This document shows positions 50,773 through 60,640 of a stretch of 64,000 nt of DNA, in pieces. The stretch covers positions 1,488,001 to 1,552,000 of the forward strand of contig OZ252212.1 in the NCBI GenBank assembly GCA_965248955.1, written 5' to 3'. The position numbers and the translations under genes were made by a program. The stretch is from DAOUJH01 sp965248955. GTDB lineage: Bacteria > Chloroflexota > Dehalococcoidia > Lucifugimonadales > QGNO01. Within the stretch, counting starts at the first letter, position 1. Each line of letters starts with the position of its first letter. The notes under the pieces are model-generated. The model saw only the letters and a list, made by a program, of their open reading frames with translations, ran no database searches and was not told the origin of the DNA.

Positions 50773-51678
50773 TCAGGTTGCCCTGATCAGTAGCACGGGA
50801 CACTCCGAGCTGCGTATCACCCGGTCGGCTACGCTGCCCAACACCCAGCGCTCTACCCCGGAACGGCCATGCGTTGTCATTGCTATCAGGCAGTTGGGGA
50901 GATCGTGGACTGCATTGATAATGGTGGATGCAGGGCTGCCGTGGACGACAAGTTCGTCCATCTGGGATACGCCCTCCTCGTTGAACTTCAAGGCCGTATC
51001 GTGGAGGTACTTAACGGCCGCCCTGGCCTCTTCTTCTAATACCTCTTCCACTGATGTATTGAAGTAATCTCTACCCTGGTAATAGGCCAGGGTAGTAGGG
51101 GTAGCTCTCAGCAGCACTATTTTGATGGACAGCGCTTGGGCTATGGAAGACGCCAGGGGCAATGCCTGCTCCGCTATGGACGATCCGTCAAGCGGCACCA
51201 CAACCTGCTCGATCGCGGCGTCCCTGGAAAAATCCCGTTCGTCTTTTGCCCTGACTGCGAGCAAAGGGTTTGGTACGGCATGAAGCACCTTGTCCGTGAT
51301 GCTTCCCAACATCCAGCGGCCTAGGCCGGTTCGTCCGTGGGTGGTCATTGCAACCAGCGTGCCAGGGTCTTGCTCTGCTTCCCGCACTATGCAGGCCGCG
51401 GCATCACTCTCATGGACCCGGCTGACAACGCTCAGCCCGCTCTTTCGTATAGGTCGCGCTGTCGTGTTGAGGTACCGCCTGGCGTCGTTACGCAGGCTGA
51501 TGGCCACTCTGTCCAAATACAAGCCGTGTTTTGGGTCCGCCAGATCGGGTGGCACAGGCTCAATGGCGCGTATCAACCGGATGTTAGAGTGGAAATACTT
51601 TCCTAGCTGTCGCACGTATGGCAACACTTGTTCCGCAAGTGACGATCCGTCCAGAGGCACAAGGATTTTTGAAAACAT
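50773..51678 (-). CDS. Universal stress protein (tandem UspA domains)
   Basis: A 301-residue protein with two Usp domains. Each has an N-terminal KILVPLDGSSLAEQ / QVVVPLDGSSIAEQ start and a C-terminal ATP-loop: MTTHGRTGLGRWMLGS and MTTHGRSGVERWVLGS (the Gly-x2-Gly-x9-Gly-Ser pattern, worn in the second). Thus nucleotide binding is likely. Stress survival role by homology only. Confidence 0.92.
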   Translation of the reverse strand: MFSKILVPLDGSSLAEQVLPYVRQLGKYFHSNIRLIRAIEPVPPDLADPKHGLYLDRVAISLRNDARRYLNTTARPIRKSGLSVVSRVHESDAAACIVREAEQDPGTLVAMTTHGRTGLGRWMLGSITDKVLHAVPNPLLAVRAKDERDFSRDAAIEQVVVPLDGSSIAEQALPLASSIAQALSIKIVLLRATPTTLAYYQGRDYFNTSVEEVLEEEARAAVKYLHDTALKFNEEGVSQMDELVVHGSPASTIINAVHDLPNCLIAMTTHGRSGVERWVLGSVADRVIRSSECPVLLIRAT

Positions 51679-51800
51679 AGCCGCCTTTCTTTCCCGGCTC
51701 TGTCCATGTGCAGCTCACAGCCGGATTTGTTGATATGCGCAGCCTATTCCCCAGTAGTCGTTGATGCCGTCTTCCAGTATAGCAATTTGTCCGCGCATGG

Positions 51801-51829
51801 GCGACAATTCCGGATGAAAGGGGTATAAT
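51801..51829 (+). promoter_or_regulatory. Promoter of the Lhr helicase gene
   Basis: GCGACA (51801-51806), a 17-base spacer and TATAAT (51824-51829). A start near 51836 leaves about 32 bases to the GTG at 51868. Confidence 0.6.
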
Positions 51830-51867
51830 CTCCTTTCCAAGAACTTATGAGCTATGAGGTTTGAGGC

Positions 51868-54800
51868 GTGAGCCTTCAAGGATTCCATCCACTTATACGG
51901 GACTGGTTCAACCAGCGGTTCGATGGCCCTACGGAGGCGCAGTCCAAGGGCTGGCCGGCCATTGCTGAGGGTAAACACACCCTGATTGCGGCGCCCACCG
52001 GCTCCGGGAAGACACTGGCTGCCTTCCTCACCTGTCTGGACAACCTGGTGAAAGCCGGCTTGGACGGCGGTCTGCCGGAGAGCACCCAGGTAGTCTACGT
52101 ATCCCCCTTGAAGGCGCTGTCCAACGACATTCACAAAAATCTCTCCATCCCTCTCCAGGAGATAGCGGAGATGGCGGAGCGCAATGGCACGCCTTTACCG
52201 GAGATACGCGTGGCGGTGCGTACCGGAGACACCTCTCCCAGCCAGCGACAGGCCATGGCAAAGCAACCTCCGCACATATTGATCACGACGCCTGAGTCGT
52301 TGTACATCCTGCTTACCTCCAAGAGCGGCCGCCAGTCTCTGCGACAGGCGAAGACCCTCATCCTGGACGAGCTTCACGCAGTGGCCGACGACAAGCGCGG
52401 CTCTCACCTCAGTATCTCTGTGGAACGGCTTTGCAACCTAGCAAGCGATCCGGTAACCAGAATCGGTTTGTCCGCCACGCAGCGGCCCATAGAGGAGTTG
52501 GCTAGATTTCTGGTAGGCGCCGGGGAGATCGATGCTGAGGGCAAACCCGGCTGTCTGATTGTGGATACGGGCCACGCCCGAGAGATGGACCTGGCTATAG
52601 ATCTTACCGACGACGAGCTGGGCCCCATCGCCTCTCATGAGCTGTGGGGCAGGGTACTGGACAAGATAGCCGGCGAGGTCAAGAGCCACACCACTACCCT
52701 TGTCTTCGTGAACACGCGTCGCCTGGTGGAGCGGGTGGCGCACCTGCTTTCGGAAAGATTGGGAGAGGAGTCCGTGGTGGCGCATCACGGTAGCCTCTCC
52801 CAGAAAACGCGCCACGACGCAGAGAAGAGGCTCAAAGAAGGGGACGTCAAGGTCTGTGTAGCCACGGCGTCGCTGGAGTTGGGCATAGACATCGGCTCCG
52901 TAGACCTTGTCTGCCAGATAGGTTCCCCGCGCTCTATTGGTCTCTTGTTGCAAAGGGTAGGCAGGTCCGGACACTCTTTGACCGGCCTGCCCAAGGGACG
53001 TTTGTTCCCGCTGACCCGAGACGAACTGCTTGAGTGCATGGCGCTGGTTCGTGGGTTCAACAGGGGTAATCTGGATAGGTTGGCCGTTCCTCCCTGGCCC
53101 TTGGACGTACTGGCGCAGCAGATAGTTGCCGAGTGCGCTTCCCAGGATTGGGACGAGGACGCCCTCTACAACCTGTGCCGCCGCGCCTATCCATATCAGA
53201 ACTTACCCAGAGAGAGATTCAACCAGGTGGTCGAAATGCTCTCCTACGGAGTGGCTCCCAGGGAAGGCAGGCGCAACGCTTATCTCCATCGTGATGCGGT
53301 GAACCGCAAGCTGAAGGCGCGCCGCGGCGCCCGTCTAGCGTCCCTGACCAGCGGTGGAGCCATCCCGGAGAACGCGGACTACGACGTTATAGCGGAGCCG
53401 GACAACACGTTTGTGGGTACTGTCAACGAAGATTTCGCCATTGAAAGCATGAGGGGAGACGTTTTCTTGCTGGGCAATACGCCATGGCGAATTCTGCGCG
53501 TGGAGAGCGGCCGGCTCAGAGTGGAGGACGCCCAGGGAGCGGCCCCTTCCATACCCTTCTGGATCGGTGAGGCTCCCGGCAGGACCAATGAGCTATCGGA
53601 CGAAGTTTCTGACCTGCGCGAAGAGCTGTATCAGCGTTCCCAAGACGGCAAGGGCGTTCAATGGCTTGTGGCCCAAGGCTTCTCCAGGGAAGTGGCAGAA
53701 CAGGCATCGGCGTACATTGTAGAAGGTATGAGAGTCCTGGGAAGTGTGCCCACTAAGAAGCGCATCGTGGCAGAGCGCTTCTTCGATGAAGCGGGGGGTA
53801 TGCAGTTGGTAATACACTCCCCGTTCGGGTCTCACGTCAACAAGGCATGGGGCATGTCGTTGAGGAAGGAGATCTGCCGCACTTTCGACTTCGAGCTTCA
53901 GGCGTCGGCGACCGAGGATGGGATCAACCTCTCGCTGGGTCCTTCCATGACGTTCCCCGTAGCCAATGTATTCAAGTACATATCATCCAGGAAGGCGCGG
54001 GAGGTGCTGGAGCAGGCCATACTCCAAGCGCCGCTATTCGGCATCAGGTGGCGTTGGGACGCCACCCGCGCCCTGGCCATATTGCGCTTCGCCGGCGGGA
54101 AGAAGGTGCCGCCGCCGTTCCAGAGGATGCGCTCGGAGGATCTTCTGGCCGCGGTGTTCCCCGAGCAGGTCGCCTGCCAGGACAACGCCATGCCCGGCGA
54201 CGTCGAAATCCCAGACCACCCCCTGGTGTTCGAAACGATGCGGGACGCCCTCAACGAGGCGATGGACGTGGAAGGGATGCGCCGTGTGCTGGAAGGAATA
54301 GAAAAGGGATCAATTGAGGTGTTTGCCAGGGATACCGTGCAGCCGTCCGTATTCAGCCACCAGATATTGAACGCGATGCCCTATGCTTTTCTGGACGACG
54401 TGCCGCTGGAAGAACGCCGTTCCAGGGCGGTAGTGTTGCGCCGTGCTTTGCCGGAAGACTCGCGAGACCTGGGGACGTTGGATGCCTCAGCTATAGAAAA
54501 CAGTTCTCAAGATGCCTGGCCCGTGGTGCGGGACGGCGATGATCTGCATGACGCCCTACTCACTCTTGGCATACTGCCTGAACGGGACATAGGGCGCGGC
54601 GCAAACCTTGTTGAGAAAGACCACTGGCTGGGCTGGTTCAACGAGCTGACCGGGGAGGGCCGAGCCCTGAAGGCGCTTTACGGCAACGGCGGCATGGCCT
54701 GGATTGCCCGGGAGAACGTCCCCCTGGTATCGGCGGCGTTCCCCGATGCCAGATTTGAACCGGCGCCCAACGGAGCGTTGACCGATGCGGAGCCTCCCGG

Positions 54801-56190
54801 CCAGGATGAAGCCGAGCTGATTCTAGTCAGAAACAGGGTGGAGTGCTCCGGTCCCTTCACGCCCGCCGGCATGGCCGAGGCACTGGGAATGAGGAAGGGC
54901 GCGGTGGACATTGCGCTGGCCCACCTGGAAGCCACGGGCGGCGTACTGCGGGGTTACTTCACTCCCGGCCTGGAAGATGAGGAGTTCTGCGACCGCCGCA
55001 TTTTGGCCAGGATACACAAGGACACCCTCACCCGGTTGAGGCGTGAAATAGAGCCTGTGTCGTCGGCGGAGTTCATGAGGTTCCTCTTCCGATGGCAGCA
55101 CGCATCGGCTTCATGGAGGGCGCGCGGCGAGGATGGCTTGCTGGAAGTTATCGAACAGTTACAGGGCTTTGAAGCTTCCGCATCATCCTGGGAATCGGAC
55201 ATACTGCCCTCTCGGATGGAGACCTACCTCCCCTCCACGCTGGACAACCTATGCCTGGCCGGTGAGGTCGTCTGGGGCAGGTTCAGCCGGCGTCCCGCCG
55301 ACGGCCAGGCTCCGCTGGCGCGAATGCCGCTTTCCAGGAGCGGGACAGTGTCCCTGGGCCTCAGAGAAGCGCTGCCATGGCTGCTGCACGAAATGCCCCC
55401 GGATGGCTACCTGGTTACGGGCGCCGCCGCCGACGTCAAGGATTTCCTGTCCAGCTATGGAGCTTCGTTCCTTCCGGATATCATCGCCGGTACAAAGCGG
55501 ATGCCCTCAGAGGTTGAGAACGCTCTCTGGCAGCTTGTGGCGGCCGGCCTGGTCACGGCTGACGGCTTCAACGCTCTGCGGGGCCTTGTCAGCGGCGCCG
55601 CAAAGCGTGTCAAGCGCTCTTCCAGGTTCAAGAGACGCTCCAGGGCGGGCCGCCCGTCCGCCAGTCGCTGGTCGTTGCTTCAGACGCATTACGCGCCGGA
55701 CAACGCCGTGGAGGAGCGCGCCATTCAGCTGCTGCATCGCTATGGAGTAGTGTTCCCCGATCTGCTTGCCCGCGAGCCTATGGCTCCGTCATGGCGTACG
55801 CTTCTCCAATTCTATCGCCGCTCTGAAGCAAGAGGGGAAATACGCGGAGGCAGATTCGTTGCCGGGTTCATTGGAGAACAGTTCGCCCTGCCGGAGGCAA
55901 TCGAGACTCTGCGCAATATGCGCAGGTCGGAACCGGATGAACGGTTGATGGCCCTCTCCGCCAGCGATCCGCTGAACTTGGCCGGCATACTGACACCCGG
56001 GGCTAAAGTCCCCGCCGTGAACGGCAACAGGATCATTTATCGAGACGGCATCCCCCTGGCCTCCAAGCAAGGCGGAGAGCTTCACGTGCACACGGAGCTA
56101 GACGAAGAGACCCGGGCTAGGGCCGTGGACCTACTGGGGCTGGGCCGCCGTATATCGGCAAAGGCCGGTGCTTTGGCATCCGTCCCTTAG
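51868..56190 (+). CDS. Full-length Lhr-type ATP-dependent helicase
   Basis: A 1440-residue superfamily 2 helicase resembling bacterial Lhr. The N-terminal helicase core has APTGSGKT (42-49), DELHAVADD, GLSATQRP, VFVNTRRLVERVA and GSPRSIGLLLQRVGRSGHSLTG (late motif VI). Middle winged-helix and Lhr-core domains follow (about residues 420-860). The C-terminal 500+ residues form the domain seen in Lhr full-length proteins and related to the HTH_42/YcaQ-like glycosylase region. Long Lhr proteins act in DNA repair, some excising deaminated bases. GTG start with GAGG upstream. Confidence 0.93.
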   Translation: MSLQGFHPLIRDWFNQRFDGPTEAQSKGWPAIAEGKHTLIAAPTGSGKTLAAFLTCLDNLVKAGLDGGLPESTQVVYVSPLKALSNDIHKNLSIPLQEIAEMAERNGTPLPEIRVAVRTGDTSPSQRQAMAKQPPHILITTPESLYILLTSKSGRQSLRQAKTLILDELHAVADDKRGSHLSISVERLCNLASDPVTRIGLSATQRPIEELARFLVGAGEIDAEGKPGCLIVDTGHAREMDLAIDLTDDELGPIASHELWGRVLDKIAGEVKSHTTTLVFVNTRRLVERVAHLLSERLGEESVVAHHGSLSQKTRHDAEKRLKEGDVKVCVATASLELGIDIGSVDLVCQIGSPRSIGLLLQRVGRSGHSLTGLPKGRLFPLTRDELLECMALVRGFNRGNLDRLAVPPWPLDVLAQQIVAECASQDWDEDALYNLCRRAYPYQNLPRERFNQVVEMLSYGVAPREGRRNAYLHRDAVNRKLKARRGARLASLTSGGAIPENADYDVIAEPDNTFVGTVNEDFAIESMRGDVFLLGNTPWRILRVESGRLRVEDAQGAAPSIPFWIGEAPGRTNELSDEVSDLREELYQRSQDGKGVQWLVAQGFSREVAEQASAYIVEGMRVLGSVPTKKRIVAERFFDEAGGMQLVIHSPFGSHVNKAWGMSLRKEICRTFDFELQASATEDGINLSLGPSMTFPVANVFKYISSRKAREVLEQAILQAPLFGIRWRWDATRALAILRFAGGKKVPPPFQRMRSEDLLAAVFPEQVACQDNAMPGDVEIPDHPLVFETMRDALNEAMDVEGMRRVLEGIEKGSIEVFARDTVQPSVFSHQILNAMPYAFLDDVPLEERRSRAVVLRRALPEDSRDLGTLDASAIENSSQDAWPVVRDGDDLHDALLTLGILPERDIGRGANLVEKDHWLGWFNELTGEGRALKALYGNGGMAWIARENVPLVSAAFPDARFEPAPNGALTDAEPPGQDEAELILVRNRVECSGPFTPAGMAEALGMRKGAVDIALAHLEATGGVLRGYFTPGLEDEEFCDRRILARIHKDTLTRLRREIEPVSSAEFMRFLFRWQHASASWRARGEDGLLEVIEQLQGFEASASSWESDILPSRMETYLPSTLDNLCLAGEVVWGRFSRRPADGQAPLARMPLSRSGTVSLGLREALPWLLHEMPPDGYLVTGAAADVKDFLSSYGASFLPDIIAGTKRMPSEVENALWQLVAAGLVTADGFNALRGLVSGAAKRVKRSSRFKRRSRAGRPSASRWSLLQTHYAPDNAVEERAIQLLHRYGVVFPDLLAREPMAPSWRTLLQFYRRSEARGEIRGGRFVAGFIGEQFALPEAIETLRNMRRSEPDERLMALSASDPLNLAGILTPGAKVPAVNGNRIIYRDGIPLASKQGGELHVHTELDEETRARAVDLLGLGRRISAKAGALASVP

Positions 56191-56209
56191 CGCGAGAGCA
56201 AACGGGCGG

Positions 56210-56950
56210 CTAGTTGTCCCTTGGCGAACGGCTTGCCAGTTTGAGGGGGCGCCAGCGCATTTGGAGAGCGCGCCACAAAGCTTCCACCATTATGCCCAGG
56301 CTCATTTTGGAGCGGCCGGCGGCTCTTTGCTCGAAGGTGTACGGAATCTCTCCCATAGAAAGGCCGAGGCGCTGACACAGGTAGAGCACCTCTGTCTGGA
56401 AGATATAACCGCGGCTTCGTATGGACACCAGAGGCAGGGCTTGCAGACTCTCTCTGCGATAGGCCTTGAAGCCGGACTTGGCATCCTTTATTTTCAGCCC
56501 GGTAACCAAGCGCACGTAGAGGTCCCCGCCGCGGCTGATTAGACGGCGCAATAATCCCCAATCTCCCGATGCTCCTCCCCCGGGTATATACCGCGACGCG
56601 ACCACTACGTGGTACCGATCAAGGGCGTTCAGCAGGTCCGGCAATACCTCAGGGGGATGCGACATATCGGCGTCCATTTGCACCACGGTCTCCGCTCCCA
56701 AACGCAGCGCCTCTTCAAACCCGGCTACGTAGGCGGGTCCCAGCCCCTCTTTTTGGGCGCGACGCAGCACGTGCACTCCACACCGTCGCTCTTGGCCGAG
56801 TCTATGCGCGAGGTCGGCGGTGCCGTCTGGCGAGTTGTCATCCACCACGAGGAGCTCCAGCCCCGGCAGTTGAAGTGCAAACAAGGCGTCGAACAGAACG
56901 GGGAGGTTTTCAGCCTCGTTATAGGTTGGAATGACAACTATGGTTTTCAT
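56210..56950 (-). CDS. Polyprenol monophosphomannose/glucose synthase-like glycosyltransferase
   Basis: A 246-residue GT2 enzyme. ATG begins KTIVVIPTYNEAENLPVLFDALF; VVDDNSPDGTADLA and QMDADMSHPPEVLP contain the nucleotide and metal-binding aspartates. It resembles Dpm1/PpmS, transferring a sugar from GDP or UDP onto a polyprenol phosphate. No membrane tail, unlike some homologues. Followed on the same strand by another GT2 upstream. Confidence 0.88.
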   Translation of the reverse strand: MKTIVVIPTYNEAENLPVLFDALFALQLPGLELLVVDDNSPDGTADLAHRLGQERRCGVHVLRRAQKEGLGPAYVAGFEEALRLGAETVVQMDADMSHPPEVLPDLLNALDRYHVVVASRYIPGGGASGDWGLLRRLISRGGDLYVRLVTGLKIKDAKSGFKAYRRESLQALPLVSIRSRGYIFQTEVLYLCQRLGLSMGEIPYTFEQRAAGRSKMSLGIMVEALWRALQMRWRPLKLASRSPRDN

Positions 56951-56968
56951 TCAGGAGTCTATGGCGCG

Positions 56969-57784
56969 CTACCTTCCTCTAAGGGAGGCCCAGCGAATCT
57001 TGAGGATATCCAACATCATACTCAACCCGTCCCGCAGGGGACGCACCTTGCTTCCCGAGGAGTAATGCCAATCTATGGGTACTTCTACAAGGCGCAGCCC
57101 CAGGCGGCGAGCCACGAATAGTATCTCAACGTCGAAAGCAAACCCTGGGGTGTGCTGCATGGCGAAGAGTTTATCCGCTGCCGGTCCTGTGAAGCACTTG
57201 AAACCGCATTGTGTATCGCTGACCCCGGGCAAGACAAGCAATCTTGTCAGGGTATTGTATACCCTGCCCATGAGGTGGCGGCGGCGCGGTTCGTTGAAGC
57301 GGCGCGCTCCGGGCGCTTCCCGCGAACCCAAAGCCACGTGGTAGTCGGTGAGACGGGGCGGCAGGAAACGCTCCAGCTGTTCTATGGGCATGGAGAGGTC
57401 TGCGTCGCAGATGAACCGGTGCTGGGCCTGGGTATGAAGCATGCCGGATCGTACCGCCCAGCCCTTGCCAGCGTGGGGAACGGACAGCAGCGAGACGCCG
57501 GGATGGCTGGATGCGAAGTCGGAGACGAGGCGGGCGGTGTGATCACTACTGCCGTCGTCGACGACAAGAACCTCCCAGGAGTAGTCCTGGGTTTGCAAGT
57601 AGGCAGCGACCTTTTCCAAGGTTGAGGGGATGCGCTTTTCCTCGTTGTAAGCCGGGATGATTACACAGAGGAAGGGGTCATGCTGCGGTTTGGGTTGTTG
57701 CTGGGGCAATGGTGCTATTCTTCGTCCTGTTGGAATGAGGCGCGGAGGGCCTGCCCTGGGTGCTTTTGCTGGTTGATTATGCAA
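56969..57784 (-). CDS. Glycosyltransferase family 2 (dolichyl-phosphate glucosyltransferase-like)
   Basis: A 271-residue GT2 protein. LCVIIPAYNEEKRIPSTLEKV, VVDDGSSDHTARLV and CDADLSMPIEQLERF mark the active site. Start is uncertain: TTG at 57784 or a TTG shortly before the conserved core. Upstream of the Dpm1-like gene by 18 bases, same strand, so they may act on related polyprenol sugars. Confidence 0.85.
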   Translation of the reverse strand: MHNQPAKAPRAGPPRLIPTGRRIAPLPQQQPKPQHDPFLCVIIPAYNEEKRIPSTLEKVAAYLQTQDYSWEVLVVDDGSSDHTARLVSDFASSHPGVSLLSVPHAGKGWAVRSGMLHTQAQHRFICDADLSMPIEQLERFLPPRLTDYHVALGSREAPGARRFNEPRRRHLMGRVYNTLTRLLVLPGVSDTQCGFKCFTGPAADKLFAMQHTPGFAFDVEILFVARRLGLRLVEVPIDWHYSSGSKVRPLRDGLSMMLDILKIRWASLRGR

Positions 57785-57815
57785 CTGCTCACGGTTTCAT
57801 CGAAGACTCCCATGG

Positions 57816-58739
57816 CTAAGTGGCGCCTATCATATTGTCTAGAGTGGCATGTGCTCCCTGCAAGGAGGGTTGGGTAATCTTTACACTGCCGTTGACTCCA
57901 GCCTTGTTTGCACCGTCTTCCATCTCCCTGGCTACGGTAACTTCGTTGCCTTTGGTGAGTGCAAGCACCGTTGAGCCTGCTCCGGAGAGGAATACGCCCA
58001 GGGCGCCGCCGTCCAGCGCACTCTGGAAAAGCGGCTTCATGGCGGGGAAGATGGTTTGGCGCGCCGGCTGGTGGAGGCGGTCCTGGGTGGCGACTCTCAA
58101 GTCGTCCAGCCGGCCTGTTGCCAGGGCATTCACAAGCAACCCCACGCGACCTGAGTTAAATACGGCATCGTTCAGGCTGACCCTCTGAGGGACAACGTTT
58201 CTGGCCTTCCTGGTTCCCATCGGCTGGTCCGGTATGAACAGTACGGCTTTGATCCCTTCCGGCAACGGTACGGGTGCTCGCACAAGGCTATTGCCGTCCG
58301 CTACCGCTATTTGACACCCGCCGAAGAGGGCCGGGGTGACGTTGTCCGGGTGCCCTTCCGTGGCGACTGCCAGCTTCCACATCACCTCCGGCTCAGGAGT
58401 TACCCCGCTCATTAGACAAGCTCCGAGGATGCCGCCAGCTATTGCCGCCGAGCTACTGCCGAGACCCCTGGCCAAGGGGATCCGGTTGTGGCACGTAATT
58501 GAGAACTGAGGCGGGAGCACGCCAGTTTCCTGGAAGTACCGTTGCGCTGCCCGGAACACCATGTTGCCCTGACCTGAGGTGAGCCTTCCTTCTCCTTCAC
58601 CGATCACTTGTACTCCGGGCTGCCGGCCGGGGTGAAACTGTACGTAGTTCCATATATCCAGCGCCATGCCCAGGCAGTCGAAGCCGGGCCCAAGGTTGGC
58701 GGTGGTGGCGGGAACGGCTATGGTCACCGGTTTGAGCAT
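57816..58739 (-). CDS. thrB: Homoserine kinase
   Basis: A 307-residue GHMP kinase that phosphorylates homoserine in threonine synthesis. Motifs: VPATTANLGPGFDCLGMAL (about residues 9-27), the ATP loop PLARGLGSSSAAI (88-100) and GVFLSGAGSTVLAL near the C-terminus. ATG at 58739 gives the standard start. Other threonine genes are not adjacent. Confidence 0.95.
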   Translation of the reverse strand: MLKPVTIAVPATTANLGPGFDCLGMALDIWNYVQFHPGRQPGVQVIGEGEGRLTSGQGNMVFRAAQRYFQETGVLPPQFSITCHNRIPLARGLGSSSAAIAGGILGACLMSGVTPEPEVMWKLAVATEGHPDNVTPALFGGCQIAVADGNSLVRAPVPLPEGIKAVLFIPDQPMGTRKARNVVPQRVSLNDAVFNSGRVGLLVNALATGRLDDLRVATQDRLHQPARQTIFPAMKPLFQSALDGGALGVFLSGAGSTVLALTKGNEVTVAREMEDGANKAGVNGSVKITQPSLQGAHATLDNMIGAT

Positions 58740-59025
58740 TAGTTGAGTATAGCACTAGGAAGAAAGCCAAGCTAAGGGCGCCAGCCGAGCCGCGTGGGCG
58801 GATATGCGGCGGATTATGTTGCAGAACTAATTGCGCGTAATCCCTTTGCGATTCTGTCAGGTGGCATTCCATGCACCTGTAGAGGTGTCCCTTTGCCGAG
58901 TCTGATTTCATGTATCGCATGGGACCTTTGCCTAAGCACGTCGGCACGCCGTCCTCTGGTTGAATACCGTCGAAAGTGGAGTTACAATGTTGTACGCTAT
59001 GAGGAGACGGAACCTCCGATTGGCT
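58740..59025. other. Intergenic region upstream of thrB
   Basis: No confident gene. A minus-strand frame (58597-58947) would overlap thrB and has a CxxC-type RCMECH piece, but lacks other support. Confidence 0.35.
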
Positions 59026-59067
59026 GGGGCTAAGTAGTTACCACCTACTTAGCCCCATCTTATTTTT
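59026..59067 (+). terminator. Hairpin with T-rich tail
   Basis: GGGGCTAAGTAG (59026-59037) and CTACTTAGCCCC (59045-59056) form a perfect 12-bp stem around a seven-base loop, followed by ATCTTATTTTT. Orientation suits a + strand transcript, but no gene precedes it; it may end an unannotated small RNA. Confidence 0.55.
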
Positions 59068-59147
59068 GTGCCTAGATTAAACCTGAAGAGCGCACTTTAG
59101 GCAAGCAAAAGCAGGACTTTGCACTTCTCTCAATCTGGCAACCCGTA

Positions 59148-59176
59148 TTGACACACAACCCGTATGTGACTAAGGT
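59148..59176 (+). promoter_or_regulatory. proV promoter with CCCGTAT sites
   Basis: TTGACA (59148-59153), 17-base spacer, TAAGGT (59171-59176). CCCGTAT occurs at 59142-59148 and again at 59159-59165, 17 bases apart. About 100 bases of leader follow, with a GACGGG/CCCGTC hairpin. Confidence 0.6.
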
Positions 59177-59281
59177 TTAACTTCATTCGTAATGCTAGTT
59201 GTCAGCTAGCGTTTCTTTTCTTGGACGGGACCCGTCCCCCGATAAATCCCCAAGCACAATAATCCAAGGAGGAGCTTCACA

Positions 59282-60556
59282 ATGAATGGTGACAACTCCG
59301 GAGAAGCTAGAATATCCGTTCGCGGCGCGTGGAAAATATTTGGACCGGATGCGGACTCTCTTATACATCAGGAATGGATAAGAGAGGCGTCCAGGAAAGA
59401 GGTGCAGGAGAAAACAGGGCATGTAATTGGCATCAAGGACGTGTCTTTTGATGTTGGCGTCGGAGAGGTTTTTGTAGTGATGGGGCTTTCCGGTTCGGGG
59501 AAATCCACGCTGGTGCGGTGCCTCATTCGCCTGATTGAGCCTACCATTGGTGCAATTGCAATAGACGGTGAAGACATAACTCAATACAGCGATGAGCAGC
59601 TCATACGGTTGCGCCGTAAGCAAACCGGGATGATATTCCAGCATTATGGTCTGCTTCCCCATAGAAAGGTCCTTGACAATGTGGCCTACGGGCTGGAAGT
59701 CCAGGGGATTGGTAAAGAGGAACGGTACATGAAGGCGCATTCCACGTTGGAAATGGTGGGGCTGACAGGGTGGGACCAGTCCTATCCGGACGAGCTCAGC
59801 GGAGGGATGCAACAACGTGTGGGGATTGCACGCGCCCTGGTGTTGGAGCCGGAAATCTTGCTCATGGACGAGCCCTTCAGTGGGCTTGATCCCTTGATCC
59901 GTCGCGAGATGCAGGACGAATTGATTGCCCTTCAGGCCCAGGTACAAAAGACGATTGTCTTCATTACGCATGACCTTAACGAAGCGCTGAAGCTGGGCGA
60001 CCGCATTGCCATAATGCGCGACGGCGAGATAATCCAGATAGGTACGCCGGAAGAGATAGTTACAATACCCGCGGACGCCTACGTGACTGAGTTCGTTAAG
60101 GATATATCACCGGCCAAAGTGCTGAGCGCGAGCAGCATAATGCAGGATCCGGAGAGCGTTGTCTACGAGTGGCAAGGACCGCGTGTGGCGTTGCATACCA
60201 TGCGCTCCAACGATGTGAACCACGCCTTTGTCTTGGGACGCAACCGCGAGTTCCGGGGCTTGGTAGACCTGGATGCGGCGAACAGTGCGTTCAGAGGAGG
60301 CGTCGCTACGTTCAAGGATCTGGACGGTATGGATATGCCCAGTGTTACATCGGATACCCTGGTTGAGGACCTGGTGAACCTGGCGGCGGAATATGAGCAT
60401 CCCATACCGGTTGTAGACGAGAAGGGAAGATTGCTGGGAGAAGTGCACCGCGCTGCCGTGCTGACTAGTATAGGTTCCGTGGTCACGGAGAACGGGGCTG
60501 AAGAAACGGACGAACAGCAGACCGCCGGAGCCACCAGCGAGGCGGAGCGGCCGTAA
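59282..60556 (+). CDS. proV: Glycine betaine/proline betaine ABC transporter ATP-binding subunit
   Basis: A 424-residue ProV/OpuAA ATPase. Walker A GLSGSGKST (68-76), QHYGLLPH Q-loop, LSGGMQQRVGIARAL signature and ILLMDEPFSGLDP Walker B. The C-terminal part (about residues 270-400) holds CBS-domain-like repeats thought to sense ionic strength. AAGGAGG-like site (AAGGAGGAG) lies upstream. It is convergent with proW-proX, which encode the rest of the transporter. Confidence 0.92.
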   Translation: MNGDNSGEARISVRGAWKIFGPDADSLIHQEWIREASRKEVQEKTGHVIGIKDVSFDVGVGEVFVVMGLSGSGKSTLVRCLIRLIEPTIGAIAIDGEDITQYSDEQLIRLRRKQTGMIFQHYGLLPHRKVLDNVAYGLEVQGIGKEERYMKAHSTLEMVGLTGWDQSYPDELSGGMQQRVGIARALVLEPEILLMDEPFSGLDPLIRREMQDELIALQAQVQKTIVFITHDLNEALKLGDRIAIMRDGEIIQIGTPEEIVTIPADAYVTEFVKDISPAKVLSASSIMQDPESVVYEWQGPRVALHTMRSNDVNHAFVLGRNREFRGLVDLDAANSAFRGGVATFKDLDGMDMPSVTSDTLVEDLVNLAAEYEHPIPVVDEKGRLLGEVHRAAVLTSIGSVVTENGAEETDEQQTAGATSEAERP

Positions 60557-60570
60557 GAGCAACGGGAGAT

Positions 60571-60632
60571 ATCTAGTTCATCAAAGTAAAAGGCGGGCTG
60601 GCCAGCCCGCCTTTTACTTTGATGAACTAGAT
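60571..60632. terminator. Perfect 62-bp palindrome, bidirectional terminator
   Basis: 60571-60601 is the exact reverse complement of 60602-60632 (31 bp, no loop). Core AAAAGGCGGGCTGG/CCAGCCCGCCTTTT has a GC-rich centre and A/T ends on both strands, so it can end both proV and the convergent proX transcript. Confidence 0.9.
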
Positions 60633-60640
60633 CTGACGTA

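Noticed and set aside
50437..50803. Two minus-strand frames encoding a VIPAQAGIP-like string
   Set aside because: They are translations of the intergenic repeats and palindrome; the string is a known by-product of such repeats.
58597..58947. Zn-ribbon-like frame with RCMECH upstream of thrB
   Set aside because: Overlaps the thrB coding start by about 140 bases, has no ribosome site and only part of a metal motif.
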